In this document: one piece after another, positions 12,839-23,400 of the stretch | Numbering within the stretch: position 1 is the stretch's first letter | Layout: every line of letters starts with the position of its first letter | DNA from: Pollenia angustigena | Lineage: Eukaryota; Arthropoda; Insecta; Diptera; Polleniidae | Length of the DNA: 64,000 nt | Assembly: GCA_930367215.1 (NCBI GenBank) | Contig: OV884056.1 | Span: 228,461,127 to 228,525,126 of the forward strand | Direction of reading: 5' to 3' | Made by a program: the position numbers and the translations under genes | The notes under the pieces: model-generated | Told to the model about the DNA's origin: nothing | Database searches by the model: none | The model's input: the letters and a program-made list of their open reading frames with translations, nothing else

Positions 12839-13075
12839 AAAGAAGTTTATTTGTTTTATAGAAAGGTTTGGGCTATTTTTCTGCCCGGATAATCATAGCG
12901 ACCCCCTTCCACTAAGGTGCAAAAGGAGCTTATTTGTTTTATGAGGCTTGGGAGTATTTTTATACCTACATAATCATAGTGATCCCCTCCGCTTATGTAA
13001 CACACAAAATACTGGTTTTACTCCCAACTTTAAGTTTACCGATTAAGAATCACTTTCTGAGTCGATCAACTTACA
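12839..13075 (+). repeat. Two imperfect tandem copies of an ~85-bp repeat plus a dispersed repeat end
   Basis: The block TTTATTTGTTTTAT...TTGGG..TATTTTT...ATAATCATAG.GA.CCCC occurs twice in a row (about 12843 and 12929). The following ACTTTAAGTTTACCGATTAAGAATCACTTTCTGAGTCGA matches a block at about 48176-48218. It is therefore a fragment of a family dispersed in this genome. Confidence 0.5.
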
Positions 13076-13082
13076 CATACCC

Positions 13083-15415
13083 TTAAATCAGCTGGTTTTC
13101 TTTTAAAAATTATTACAGCAAACAATCAAGATTTGCTCTCTCAGATTCCAAGTAAAGATCTATATGACTCAGATCTACTTCGGTTCCTTGACAGCAGATC
13201 CCCGAAAACTTTAGGTATCAAATGTTAGGCCTTAAGAGATTATTTTACTTACTCCTGTTTCTCTGTAACTCTAGCGCAAAATGTTACCAAACTCAAAAAT
13301 GTATCCGGTCCATTTTCGATCTCGCTGATTGGATAACTCCCATTTTCATTAGAGCTAAGATGTTAATGCAACAGTTGTGGTAAGAGGGTCTACAATGGGA
13401 TGATAACGTTAGCCCTGAGCTCTTAGATAAATGCAATAAGCTAATTGTTGATATTTCGCACATAGAAGAGGTTAAAATCCCTAAAGGGTTGCATTACAGT
13501 AAATCTGACGCTATTCATATACATGGTTTCTCTAAAGCTTCTTATGGAGCAGATTGTGATAGTTTGTCAAAGGCCGTCGCATGTTGTATTTTCTAGCTTA
13601 GTTGTTGCCAAAAGCATAGTGGCGCCTATAAAACCAATTTGTTTACCCAGATTGGAACTTAGGGGAGCTGTATACTTAGGCAATTTGGTTAAGTATGTCT
13701 CAGAATTTCTACAATTTCCCAAATGTGAGGTCTTTTATGGACAAACTCGTCAATCGTAATTGGATGGCTTTCTTACCCTCCGTGGACTTGGGAAACTTAA
13801 ATTGCTAACAGAAGTGCACAAATATAAAAATACAATGCAACGTGGAACATGCATGTACACATGAAAATCCAGTAGATCTAGGTACCAGAGGTTGCAAACC
13901 TCAAGAACTTTTAACAAATACCTTATGGTGGCTGACAAATACCTTCGTGGCTGACAAAATCTCAATCGGAATTGCCAAACAAGTCCAAACACCAAATTTA
14001 GAGCACGATAATCAATGTTTACAAATGTCAGCACAAGACTTAGATATTTTGAATTATTTCTTCTTTTATCACAAAGCTTTTAGAGTTATTTCTAATGTAT
14101 TAGATTTCATCACCATTGCCTTAACAAACTTAGACCACAACCTACATATAAGAGTAAATCTTATTCAAAAGGAAGTAAACTTTATCAAATATAGACTCTA
14201 GCTCAGAAGTTCTGAGTCAGAACACACATTATGCGGCAGAAATTAAAGAAACCTCTTAATCCAATTAAAGACTTTCGCAGAATTTTAAGAGTAATGAACG
14301 TTTCCCAACAATTTTAACTGGAAATTCCAGATTCTGCCAACTCTTTTTGAAACATACACTCATATGTATTTCTCGCACATGCAACCAAATGTGAAGAACA
14401 GCGCAATCGGAATTCTACTTATCTCGATTAAAGTCTCGGGCAATGAAGATAACACTACACTGCAAAACGTGTGTCATATTTAAACTCAAGCCATGTGCTC
14501 AAATTATGGCATCCGTACCTCAAAACAAAGGCAATCTAACCTGCCCTTTTAAACTTTGCTGGACCATTTGAACTTAAAAGTTCAAACCCCAGAAATGCTT
14601 CTATTGTCAAAAGCTACATAAGCATTTTGCGCAGATTTGTCAGCAGCCGCCTTCCGCGCAGCATTTTCTCGTTTCGTCGGGAGGCGGGGACTCACTTTCA
14701 GACTATGCTCCGATAATGGCAGAAATTTTCTCGGTGATAGTCGACAGCAAAACCACGAATTTCACTCCTTTATAAAGTCCGCATCTACAGATTGATTTAA
14801 AAAATATGTAACTTACGGATTCGAATGGAAATTTAAACTTCCTCATGCTCCTTATATCGGTGGATTATGGGAGGCAGCAGTTAAAAGTTAAAAATTTTAT
14901 CTAAAAAGAGTGGTTGGTGCATACAGATTCAACTTTGAAGAATTTACTACCATTCTTACGCAAATAGAAGGAGTGTTAGATTCTCGGCCTCTCTTTAAGC
15001 TATTTCAGAAGATCCTAACGACATCTCAGCACTAACTCCAGGATACTTTTTAAGAGGGGCTCCATTAATGAGTTTTCCCGAACCTTCGGATCTTAAAGTC
15101 GGATTCACTAATCGTTGGCAAAAACTCAAGGCAATTCATTATCAGCTAGCACTTTGTTGGAAGGAAGATTACTTAAAATCTCTACAATCACGCAACAAAT
15201 GGAGAAACATCTCAACATATCTTAAGCCAGATGATCTCGTAGTAGCTATGGACGACTTGTTACCTCCTTCGGAATGGGGGCTAGGAAGAATTGTAAATAC
15301 CTTTACTGGTACAGATGATAATGTTCGGATAGCGGATATAAAAACATCAACTGGTCTCATTAAAAGGTACATAGTAAAACTTTGCTATTTACCAGTAGTT
15401 GATAATGATTCTTAA
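13083..15415 (+). pseudogene. Decayed BEL/Pao retrotransposon pol
   Basis: Several frames in order carry BEL/Pao landmarks. About 13142-13225 has the end of the reverse transcriptase with PKTLGI. About 13325-13385 reads WITPIFIRAKMLMQQLW, the family's conserved segment before RNase H. 13523-13759 has AKSIVAPIKPICLPRLEL, the typical RNase H start. 13842-13960 has NPVDLGTRGC, before the integrase. 15068-15415 has the integrase C-terminal part (RWQKLKAIHYQ, LVVAMDDLLPPSEWGLGRI, RYIVKLCYLP). Stops and frameshifts break every domain, and neither LTR was recognised. The copy cannot make a polyprotein. Family assignment rests on motif recognition. Confidence 0.85.
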
Positions 15416-16644
15416 CCTTGAACAAATTTATTTCCCTTAATTTATTTATCTTTCTCATTCATCTCTTCCAAATTAATGTGGTTTTGGGGCTATTGAATTT
15501 GAAAAAAAAGTTCAAATATTATAGCCCAATTTTTTAAGGAAATACGATAGAGTTTCGCTATTGCGAACATCGGTAGTATTAATTTTTAATACATAAAAAG
15601 TTTTTTTGATTTTTGAATTTGGAAAATTATTTAAAAATTTCTTTATCATTTAAAAAACAGTCAAAAGCGAACTTAACATTCGAGTTTTTTTTTTGTAAAT
15701 AATGATTTGTTCTCATTGTTGTATAAATAACAGAAATGTTAAAAACTACAAGATATTTCTGTGGTTTTCATGGGCAACTCGATATTTCGAAATTTTAGTT
15801 TTTTAAAAATTCATAAAAATTGGAAAATGCAGCTAGGCTTCTAATTTTTGGCAGACATATAAAAAACCAAGCTGCAAACAAGCCATAAATGATTAAAATC
15901 TGTTAACAACTTTTGATTTTATTCACAAGTCGACAAATTTTAATTAATTTAAGAATTTCATAAAACCCCTAAGAAGTGGCGATTAGGGGAAAGTATGTCT
16001 CGAGAAAATGTTAAAGTCAAAAAACTAAATGAGGTTGGTCATACATTTAATCCCACTAGGGGTAACTCCTGGGCATTTATGGAACTTTTTCTTCAACATA
16101 ACTCTAGTCTGCATTGAACATTTTGTATGGGAGCCTCCTTAAGGAATGGAGATAGCGCGTAGGTATGTTAGAAATAAATGATTGAGATGAAAAATAAAGC
16201 GGGGTTGGTCATACATTTGACCCATCTAGGGGCATCCTAGGCGCTGTACCGGCTAAATTTAAGAATTTCAACCATACACATATGGCGGTTTTATTAAATT
16301 CTTAAATTTGGCCACGGCTAAAATTTCAAGAAATTTTTTTATTTTTTTTTTCATTAGATTATTGTTATTACATTACCCATTTGAACACAGCTCATTTTTT
16401 TAGTCCAAAGCAAAAAACAGCGGAATTGGTTAGCGTTTGTTACAAACTATACATAAAATTATTCTCTTATTAATTGTCTTTGCAGATTGTAAATATTTCA
16501 GAAATACTTACAGTTTTGGACGAAACTTTAAAGGCAGATAAAAGTTATGAATCTCATAAAATTAGTATAAATATATATTGCTAAAATATTTAAGCATTTG
16601 TACCTAAAAAATTTATAATTCTCGATATCATAGCAACAATAACT
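15416..16644. other. Non-coding sequence after the BEL/Pao remnant
   Basis: No gene was seen. Two imperfect copies of a block around GAGGTTGGTCATACATTTAA..CC.ACTAGGGG lie at about 16034 and 16204. They are preceded by similar A-rich text, so this is probably part of another decayed repeat. Confidence 0.4.
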
Positions 16645-16985
16645 TAAGCCGGCTATACACTTTTCTATTCAGTCGTACGATTTGCTAAAAAAAAATCGTG
16701 AGTGCTCATAAAGTAGAATAGTGTTGCTTAAAAATTAATTGAGTGACAGTTTTTTTTTGCCAAGTCTGTCCGACTTGCAAATGCTTATAAAAATTTTCGA
16801 TAAAATTATAGTTTCTATGCGATCAGAGTTTCATTTTCTTGTAAAGCTGAGTCATTTGACTTTGCATCATTTTTGTGCGATAGTGTTGCATCCACTGCAG
16901 ATTACGTCTGATAGAATTCCGTCAGATTTTCTGGTGTATGAATGAATCGTACAATTGTGTAGGATAGTGAATCCCGGCCTTTAAT
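16645..16985. mobile_element. Candidate MITE with degenerate inverted ends
   Basis: AAGCCGGCTATACACTTTTC at the left and, read on the other strand, AAGGCCGGGATTCACTATCC at the right are imperfect inverted repeats. Both are followed inward by a CGTACGATT-like motif. The interior frame 16739-16945 has no recognisable domain. Confidence 0.4.
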
Positions 16986-17090
16986 TTTTATGAACAATTC
17001 AAAATGTGTAAAATGTCTCCCTTGGCTAAATATACAAGTTGATCGAATACACTCTGTTGTTCTTTGCACGCTACTGAAAATAGAAAAAAA

Positions 17091-17316
17091 GGTCTCATCA
17101 GCGCTATCTATCGTATCGAATAAACTATCGATTTTTTTTGCATACGATAGACACTGACGTATCGAATGAAAACTCGATAAATGTAATGTCGAGTTACTCG
17201 ATATCGAATGCTATTATTTCAAATTCAATACACTTCATTCGATATCGAGTTTCATGATACCAAAATAAATAATTTCGATCAATTTTGCTCGATATCGTAT
17301 GCGGTGATTAGACCCC
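17091..17316. mobile_element. MITE family A, copy 2
   Basis: It is nearly identical to 2097-2329 through the interior (TATCGTATCGAATAAACTAT, GACACTGACGTATCGAATG, TTCATGATACCAAAATAAAT) and the right end (GCGGTGATTAGACCCC). The left terminus has diverged (GGTCTCATCAGCGCTAT). Confidence 0.85.
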
Positions 17317-17629
17317 AGGCTGTTGGGCTTCTAGAAATACACTTTTTTTTGAACCGCTAACACTTATGACTTTTGCCCAGTTAGATTCGGGTTCGTACCA
17401 ATGTGTAGTGAAGGGTATTAAATAGTGGGGATTAACCGACTATAACTTCTTACTAGCTTGTTATATAGTACGTGCAGCGTTTGTTTTAATTATTTAAGAT
17501 TTAATAAATAACTCATTTTGAATTATGCGCTCAACTTTTAAATTATTGAAATTCAATCACATTCAAATTACGTTCTGATAATTTTGCCTAATAGGAATAT
17601 TTCATAAGTTAATTGCAAACTGAACATAT

Positions 17630-17887
17630 GAGTAGGTGAAATGCAAAACTCGTTCGTTACAAAATTAAAAATACGAAATGAAAATTTACTCTAACTGTTC
17701 TTGTGGCGATTTTTGAGAAGAAGTATACTTATTGTGTCAATCCATGTCCTCATCCATGTTTTTCCAAGGACATGCATTAATACAATCCGCATATTTCTTC
17801 TCAGAAAGCACCAAAAGAACTATGAGAATCATTTTTCATTTCAAACTTTTTATTTTGTAACGAACGAGTTTTGAAACTCACCTACTC
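17630..17887. mobile_element. MITE family B, copy 1 (258 bp)
   Basis: Inverted ends GAGTAGGTGAAATGCAAAAC and GTTTTGAAACTCACCTACTC continue inward to about 60 bp, including TCGTTCGTTACAAAATTAAA and its complement. The flanks read ATAT on both sides, a possible 4-bp target duplication. A second copy lies at 63348-63606. No ORF. Confidence 0.85.
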
Positions 17888-17990
17888 ATATGTTTCTCTC
17901 TGAACAGATTAAAAGCCGATAGGTATTTTGTAGTTTTCCTAAGTTCTGCTGTTATGATCTTGCACTTAAAAAGAGATTTCTTAATTTTCT

Positions 17991-19310
17991 TATATCGACG
18001 GCTTATATTCAATACCCGCCATCCGCCAAAATACAATTTTTCAGGAGAGAGAAAAAACTGTTTCTTTCGAAAATTCTTAAGGTATGAATTAATCTTTCTT
18101 CTATAATATTTTTTAAATATGACTACTAAGTCACCCTTATAAAAAAAGTAGAACTTTTAACTCTATTCGTAGCGATATGGTTGATGTCGGGTATTGCAAC
18201 TGAAATCTTCAAATATTTTTATGGCGTATAGCGGTAATTGCACAGTAATAAAAATATGTTTTTTTGCTCTAATATGTAATTTTATTAAATTCTGCATTTG
18301 TTTAATGTTTTTCTAACATAAAAGAATTCAATAACAAAACATTAACAAAAAAATAATCATAATTAAAAAAGGTAATTCAAATTGGACATTGTCACATTGC
18401 TCCTTATTACTTTGACTCCATCTGAACTAAATTATCATACAAGTAATGATATTATAGTGGTATAACCGGCTTCAAATCTTGAAGATGTTTCCATTTACTA
18501 GCCTGGATTGGTAACTGAGCAGTATGCAAATGCATATAATTTAACTGTTAATTTAACTGTTCTGCAACCCGATAATGATGTTAAAAATTATTAAAAGACT
18601 ATGCTTGAATTACGTATTCATATTTTTTCTATTTGTTTTTCTATGGAAGGTGGGCGTGATCAGGTATATATTTTCAGGAGCCCATTTTACAATTATAATA
18701 TTTATTTTTTGTGAAAATTTAGTTGATGTATTAGAAATCAAGGCAGAAATCAAATTTCACACAAATGATTATGAGTGTTTCAAAATGCTATGTGCCAAAA
18801 AACAATGCCATAGGTCAAAATTTAATTTTCACTTTGTATGGGAGGTGGGCGTTAAAGTGGGCGGATATTTTTTAAATATCACACAAATGATTACGAGTGC
18901 TTAAAAATGCTATGTGCCAAAAAACAATGCCGTAGGTTAAAATTTAATATACACTTTGTATGGGAGGTGGGCGTAAAAGTGGGCGATTCATTTTGATTTT
19001 TCCATCTTTTTCTTGATTCAAACAAATGCCTATGTGCCAAGTTTCATTATCCTTCAACAACTTCTTCTATTTTTTGCCGCTCTTTCTATGAACTTCAACC
19101 AATGTGTGGCGTATGGCGGGTATTGCATTAAAAAAAATCGTGCGGTTGATAGCGGTATCACAAATATTTAAAAAAAAAGAACTTATATTAATTTTTTTTT
19201 TCTGAAATTTTTGTCATAGATAACGCTGGCATCAGTGAACAATTTGCCATCAAAAAGTCATTTTCCAATAATTGGTGTATGGCGGGTATTGAATATAAGC
19301 CCTCGATATA
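17991..19310. mobile_element. 1.3-kb DNA element with CCCGCCAT terminal repeats
   Basis: TATATCGACGGCTTATATTC at the left and, reversed, TATATCGAGGGCTTATATTC at the right are followed inward on both sides by AATACCCGCCAT. This gives an inverted repeat of about 31 bp with one mismatch. CGGTATTGCA/GGCGGGTATTG motifs also recur inside (18190, 18230, 19110), like subterminal binding sites. A ~122-bp tandem duplication lies at about 18750-18990. The + frame 18575-18904 overlaps that duplication and has no transposase motif, so the element looks non-autonomous. Confidence 0.7.
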
Positions 19311-19886
19311 TTTATCCATATTGTTTTGAATCCTTTTTGTTCGCTTGTCCTCTAAAAATTATCGTGATGTCTGGCAGCCCAAACAAAAATTTCGTTTAAC
19401 GGCCATTTTCACCAAGTTCGGTTAAAACTAACTTTCAATTAAAGTTCCGGTTACCAATATGTTTTGACAGCTATAACCGATAGTTAATTATAACCGAACT
19501 TTAAAATGAAAATCGCCGTTAATTGCATTCGTTCGCTTGTATTCTTTAAGATCTGATTAACTTATGAGTGTAGTTTCCATGAAGATTTCTTTGCAGAATT
19601 CTACGTATCGCTAGTCTAGTTTTAAATTAGTCTTGGCGAAATCGATCTGAAAAAATTTCTGAAGAAAATGTGAAAAACAATTTGAAATAATGTTTGTATT
19701 AAGCGCTTCAATATAAGCATTCAACCAAATTTTTAATCTATCCAGCAAAAGCTTACATTGAATGTAATGAGTTAAAAAGCTAATATAGCTACTCTTCACT
19801 ACTTAAACGTTGGCATCTTAACTCATTACTCTGACACGGTGTTGTCATTGAAGGCAATTACTTACCATCCTCGCTTACAAATAAAG
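19311..19886. other. Intergenic, nothing recognised
   Basis: A near-palindromic stretch around GGTTAAAACTAACTTTCAATTAAAG and TAGTTAATTATAACCGAAC (about 19420-19500) may be another short foldback. No gene was seen. Confidence 0.35.
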
Positions 19887-19898
19887 AGTTAAATAAGT
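19887..19898. repeat. Target-site duplication of LINE fragment (left copy)
   Basis: AGTTAAATAAGT here is repeated exactly at 20396-20407, flanking the LINE fragment. Confidence 0.8.
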
Positions 19899-20395
19899 TT
19901 CTTTTTTTGGTTTTTTTTTTTGTTTATTTATTTATTTACAAATCTTACACAATTAATATATAACAAGTTATGAGAATTTACTTAAAAAGTACTACAACAA
20001 TTGAATTTTTAAAAAATTTAATAAAGATTCTAATATATATCACAGAATTAAGGAAAAGAGTTTAAAAAACCCTTACATGTACAAAAGTTAGATATATGAA
20101 TTTTCAAAATAGAAAACAAACACTGCCATAAATTTTTCAAAACGAAAAACATTACGAGTGAAAGGTTACCAGATTTCGTATCGAATCAAAAGAAGACATT
20201 CTGCATTTATCTGTAAATGACAGAGTTAATTCCCTTGCATATATATTAAACAATTTATAATTAAATCTTCTATGTAACAATTCAGTTGAATATCTAGGGG
20301 TGAGGTTAAGAATTATTTTCAAATTTTTATTTTGTATTATTTGAAGGACATGATAGGTCTTATACACATCATATAAATCAAAATTTTGTTTTTTA
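19899..20395 (-). mobile_element. 5'-truncated non-LTR retrotransposon (LINE) fragment
   Basis: On the minus strand a 71-codon frame (20367-20152) encodes the tail of a LINE ORF2: LQIIQNKNLKIILNLTPRYS followed by TELLHRRFN. It resembles the region after the reverse transcriptase in jockey-like elements. Its 3' end is a TAAATAAATAAA stretch followed by an A-rich tail (T-rich at 19900-19921 on +). Exact 12-bp duplications AGTTAAATAAGT flank it. Together these show an insertion by target-primed reverse transcription that copied only the last 0.5 kb. Confidence 0.85.
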
Positions 20396-20407
20396 AGTTA
20401 AATAAGT
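20396..20407. repeat. Target-site duplication of LINE fragment (right copy)
   Basis: Exact copy of AGTTAAATAAGT from 19887-19898. Confidence 0.8.
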
Positions 20408-20548
20408 CATTACCACATTCGCTTACAAATAGGTACTTCACATTGGTATCAACAATACTGAATTTCTCAAACAAATTGTATTTTTAATTTAATTTACTTT
20501 CTAATGCAAAATTTGACTACCCTGCATTAAGGACATATTCATACCCAC

Positions 20549-21277
20549 TTACACAGAAAAAAATATCTCAAGAAAATTTTTAACAACACAGTTTGTTAAA
20601 AATATAATTTTTGTTCAACAAATTTTTTGTTTGATTCAATAAAAAAATTTATCAAATATACACTTGGCAAAGTAGCACTCAATAAAACATATTTAATAAT
20701 GAAATATTTAAATATTTCTTGATATTCAATAAAACAAATATTTGAATCAACGTTAAAACAGTATTTTTACAACTCTTGTCCATTTTATAATAGGTCATAA
20801 TTCTCATTCGCTTAACACTTTTATTTGGTTAAATATCTTTAGTTTTGCCAAAGTCTTTAGAGGTAAGGTTTCCTGATGATCTGGCCTAAGCAACCAGCGA
20901 AATTCGCATAGGAACTAGCTTATCCCCCAATAATAAATTTTAGTGTATTTATCAAAAAATAAACTTGGGAATTAAGCACATAATTATGAATAAACAAATA
21001 AATAAAGATTCGATAAACATTTTGTTTGATTTATTCAACATTTCCAACAATTTATTTTAACAAATCACGTAAACATTTTGTTGAAAAAAATTATTTTGGG
21101 CAACAACTTTTTTTATTGATTCAATAAACTTGGTTGTTGACTAAAAATTCAATAACTATACCTACAAACTTTTTTATCAATAATGCAAAAATCGTCATCG
21201 CAGAAAATTCAAAAATTTTTTTTTATCAAATATGCGAATTTCGTATTCAAATATGAAAATTATTTTTTTCTGTGTAA
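20549..21277. mobile_element. DNA element with TTACACAGAAAAAAATA ends
   Basis: The left end TTACACAGAAAAAAATA is complementary to the right end TATTTTTTTCTGTGTAA with one base slack. The 729-bp interior is AT-rich, with many CAACAAATTTTTTGTTTGA-like inverted motifs and no ORF. It carries a hammerhead-like sequence (20862-20924), so either two repeats are nested or the ribozyme belongs to this element. Confidence 0.65.
20862..20924 (+). ncRNA. Hammerhead-ribozyme-like motif, copy A
   Basis: The conserved core CTGATGA (20873-20879) is followed by CTGG..CCAG (stem II, loop CCTAAGCAA) and then GAAA. Next comes a 2-bp stem III with a TCGC loop, then U-A at the expected cleavage position. Flanking strands pair as stem I: GTTTC with GGAAC, a 3-nt bulge, then GGTAAG with CTTATC. 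This is type I topology. Caveat: the pair closing stem II (10.1/11.1) is U/C, not Watson-Crick. Such short stem III forms are known from Penelope-like elements and retrozymes. Confidence 0.6.
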
Positions 21278-23400
21278 TTAGAGAACGATATGATTGCATA
21301 ATCGATGTGATATTTTCATGGAAAAACGTTATTATAAGAAAAGGTACAACGATAGTATTTAATATCGTTTATGATACAAGGTCGCCTTGACGTTATCGTT
21401 ATAATATCGTTTGGCTGTTTGGGTAGTGTAGTTTTTATTCAAGTTTTTAATTTTAAAATACATATTAAAATCAATTAATTATTTAAATTTTTCGTATTCA
21501 AATCTATTATTTATAACACAAGGGAAAAAAGTTGAATTTTTTTGTGCGGCCTGGAACTTTGATGGAAATTTTTACTTATTTGAGATCGCAATCGGTGCAC
21601 AACTTTTAATTCTGTTCACAATTTACCGAGAAAACTGATTTGATAAAAATCCCGATTTCCATTAAAAAAAAAAATTTGAATGTGTTTGGTTGAACAGAAT
21701 TGAAATTGAAATGAATTATAAAGTGAGTAAATTGTGAACAATATCAAAAGCTGTGCACCGATTGCATTTTTTTAAAATATTTAAATCTTCACCGATCTCT
21801 ATGAAACTACTGGGTAAATTTAAAAACAACGTAAGCAATATTGTGGCCTAGTTTCGGATTTTTTAACTGAATATGGTGAATCGTTTTCAAGTTATTCCAA
21901 TGCATGTAGCGGAAGTGCGTTAATTTTGGACATAGCGGTTTATCTTGAAAAGTCGAGCTGATATAGAAAAATGGAGATTTGACCTCAAGCAATGACCTCA
22001 GAAAATTACTGTTCCCCAGTGTATTAAAAAAGCAAATGTTTAGAACAATTATTTAATATAAATTTCGTTCATCAACTCATAAACAAGTACTTATGTATCA
22101 GATTATACATATGTCCGCCATTACTAAACTGCTTCTATGTAATGCAGATGGTATGAAGAACTCATTGAAAAGTAAGTTGTTCAGTAATTGCATGTAATAT
22201 CATTCAAATCACTTATTTTTGAAACAGTTTTAAAAAATTTGAAAAAAAATTTTTTTTTGGAAATTCACGAGAAATTTTGACGCGTAGAAAACCCTGTAGA
22301 AAACATATTTTAGTCTACAAGACATATATTGGTGGAAATTAAATAAATATATTCTTATACCCTCCATCATCTCGATTGGTGAATAAAGCTTTATTAAGGT
22401 TGTCATTCCGTCTATCCTTCTGTCTGCCTTTTTGTTCGATAAAATCACGCTCACTTTCTAACGACTCAACAGAAACAAGTTTCTAGTTTTTTTTAAGCAG
22501 TTTGAGATTTAAAACCAGCATACTCAATTATGAACGCAATTGTGAACCATTTAAAATACACATTTTTCTTTTTAATCATTATTTACTATTAAGAATTTGC
22601 ATTAAGGTAATTATTCCAGAAAGAAATGTTTGACCAGCTTATTTATGGGGGAGCTAGATCACACGAATACTTAACATTAGCATAAATTCGGTAGCGGAAT
22701 AAAAAAGAGTAAGGGAAGATTAAAAAAACATTAAATTTTTATAATTGAAAAGGTCGTCAATTTTTTACCAAATTCGTCACTTTATTGATGACTGTTCTTA
22801 AAATTAATGTTTTACTAAAAGCCTCTTGGTTCCCATTTGTTATCAAATTCTTTTCGGCCGGTAATCTTGTATATTGTGTTTAATTTGTTTTTTTTTTAAT
22901 GGCAAAGTAATTTTTTTTAGTTTTAAAATTGTAATACAACTAATAAAATATTTAAAAAAAATTTCTTAATGTGTAAAAAGCATTTTGCTACACGTGCTGC
23001 TTTTAATAAATTAATATTGTAGCCACCCACCACTCTTTAAGCACTAAAGCTTTTAAAAATACATGCGCATTAGTTCAAACAAAACTTTTTCCATTATACC
23101 GTTAACATTTATTTCAAAAGCTTTGATACTTAAATGCATTAACACGTGCTTAACTAAAAGAAAAAACAAAACCTAAACTTGTTTCGATACCCTAAAGAAA
23201 TATTAATAAATTATAAACAAACAAAAAAAAAAAATTATCTGTCTTTGACTAAATGAAATAAACAAAACACATGAAATGTGTGTCATTAGCTCAATAAAAA
23301 ATTCATTATTAAACAAAGTGTTCACGAGATAAGAACAAAAACACAGCTCAATTCGGTGATTTTTTTAAATAAATAAAAAAAAAAAAAATCCCAGCTCAGT
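21278..23400. other. Intergenic region upstream of the CLIP protease
   Basis: No gene was seen. 21530-21780 contains an imperfect inverted repeat (GATCGCAATCGGTGCACAAC against CTGTGCACCGATTGCA), probably a short MITE. The last 120 bp before the protease contain a GATA-type motif, GAGATAAGAA (23326-23335), and A-rich runs but no convincing TATA box. Confidence 0.4.
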
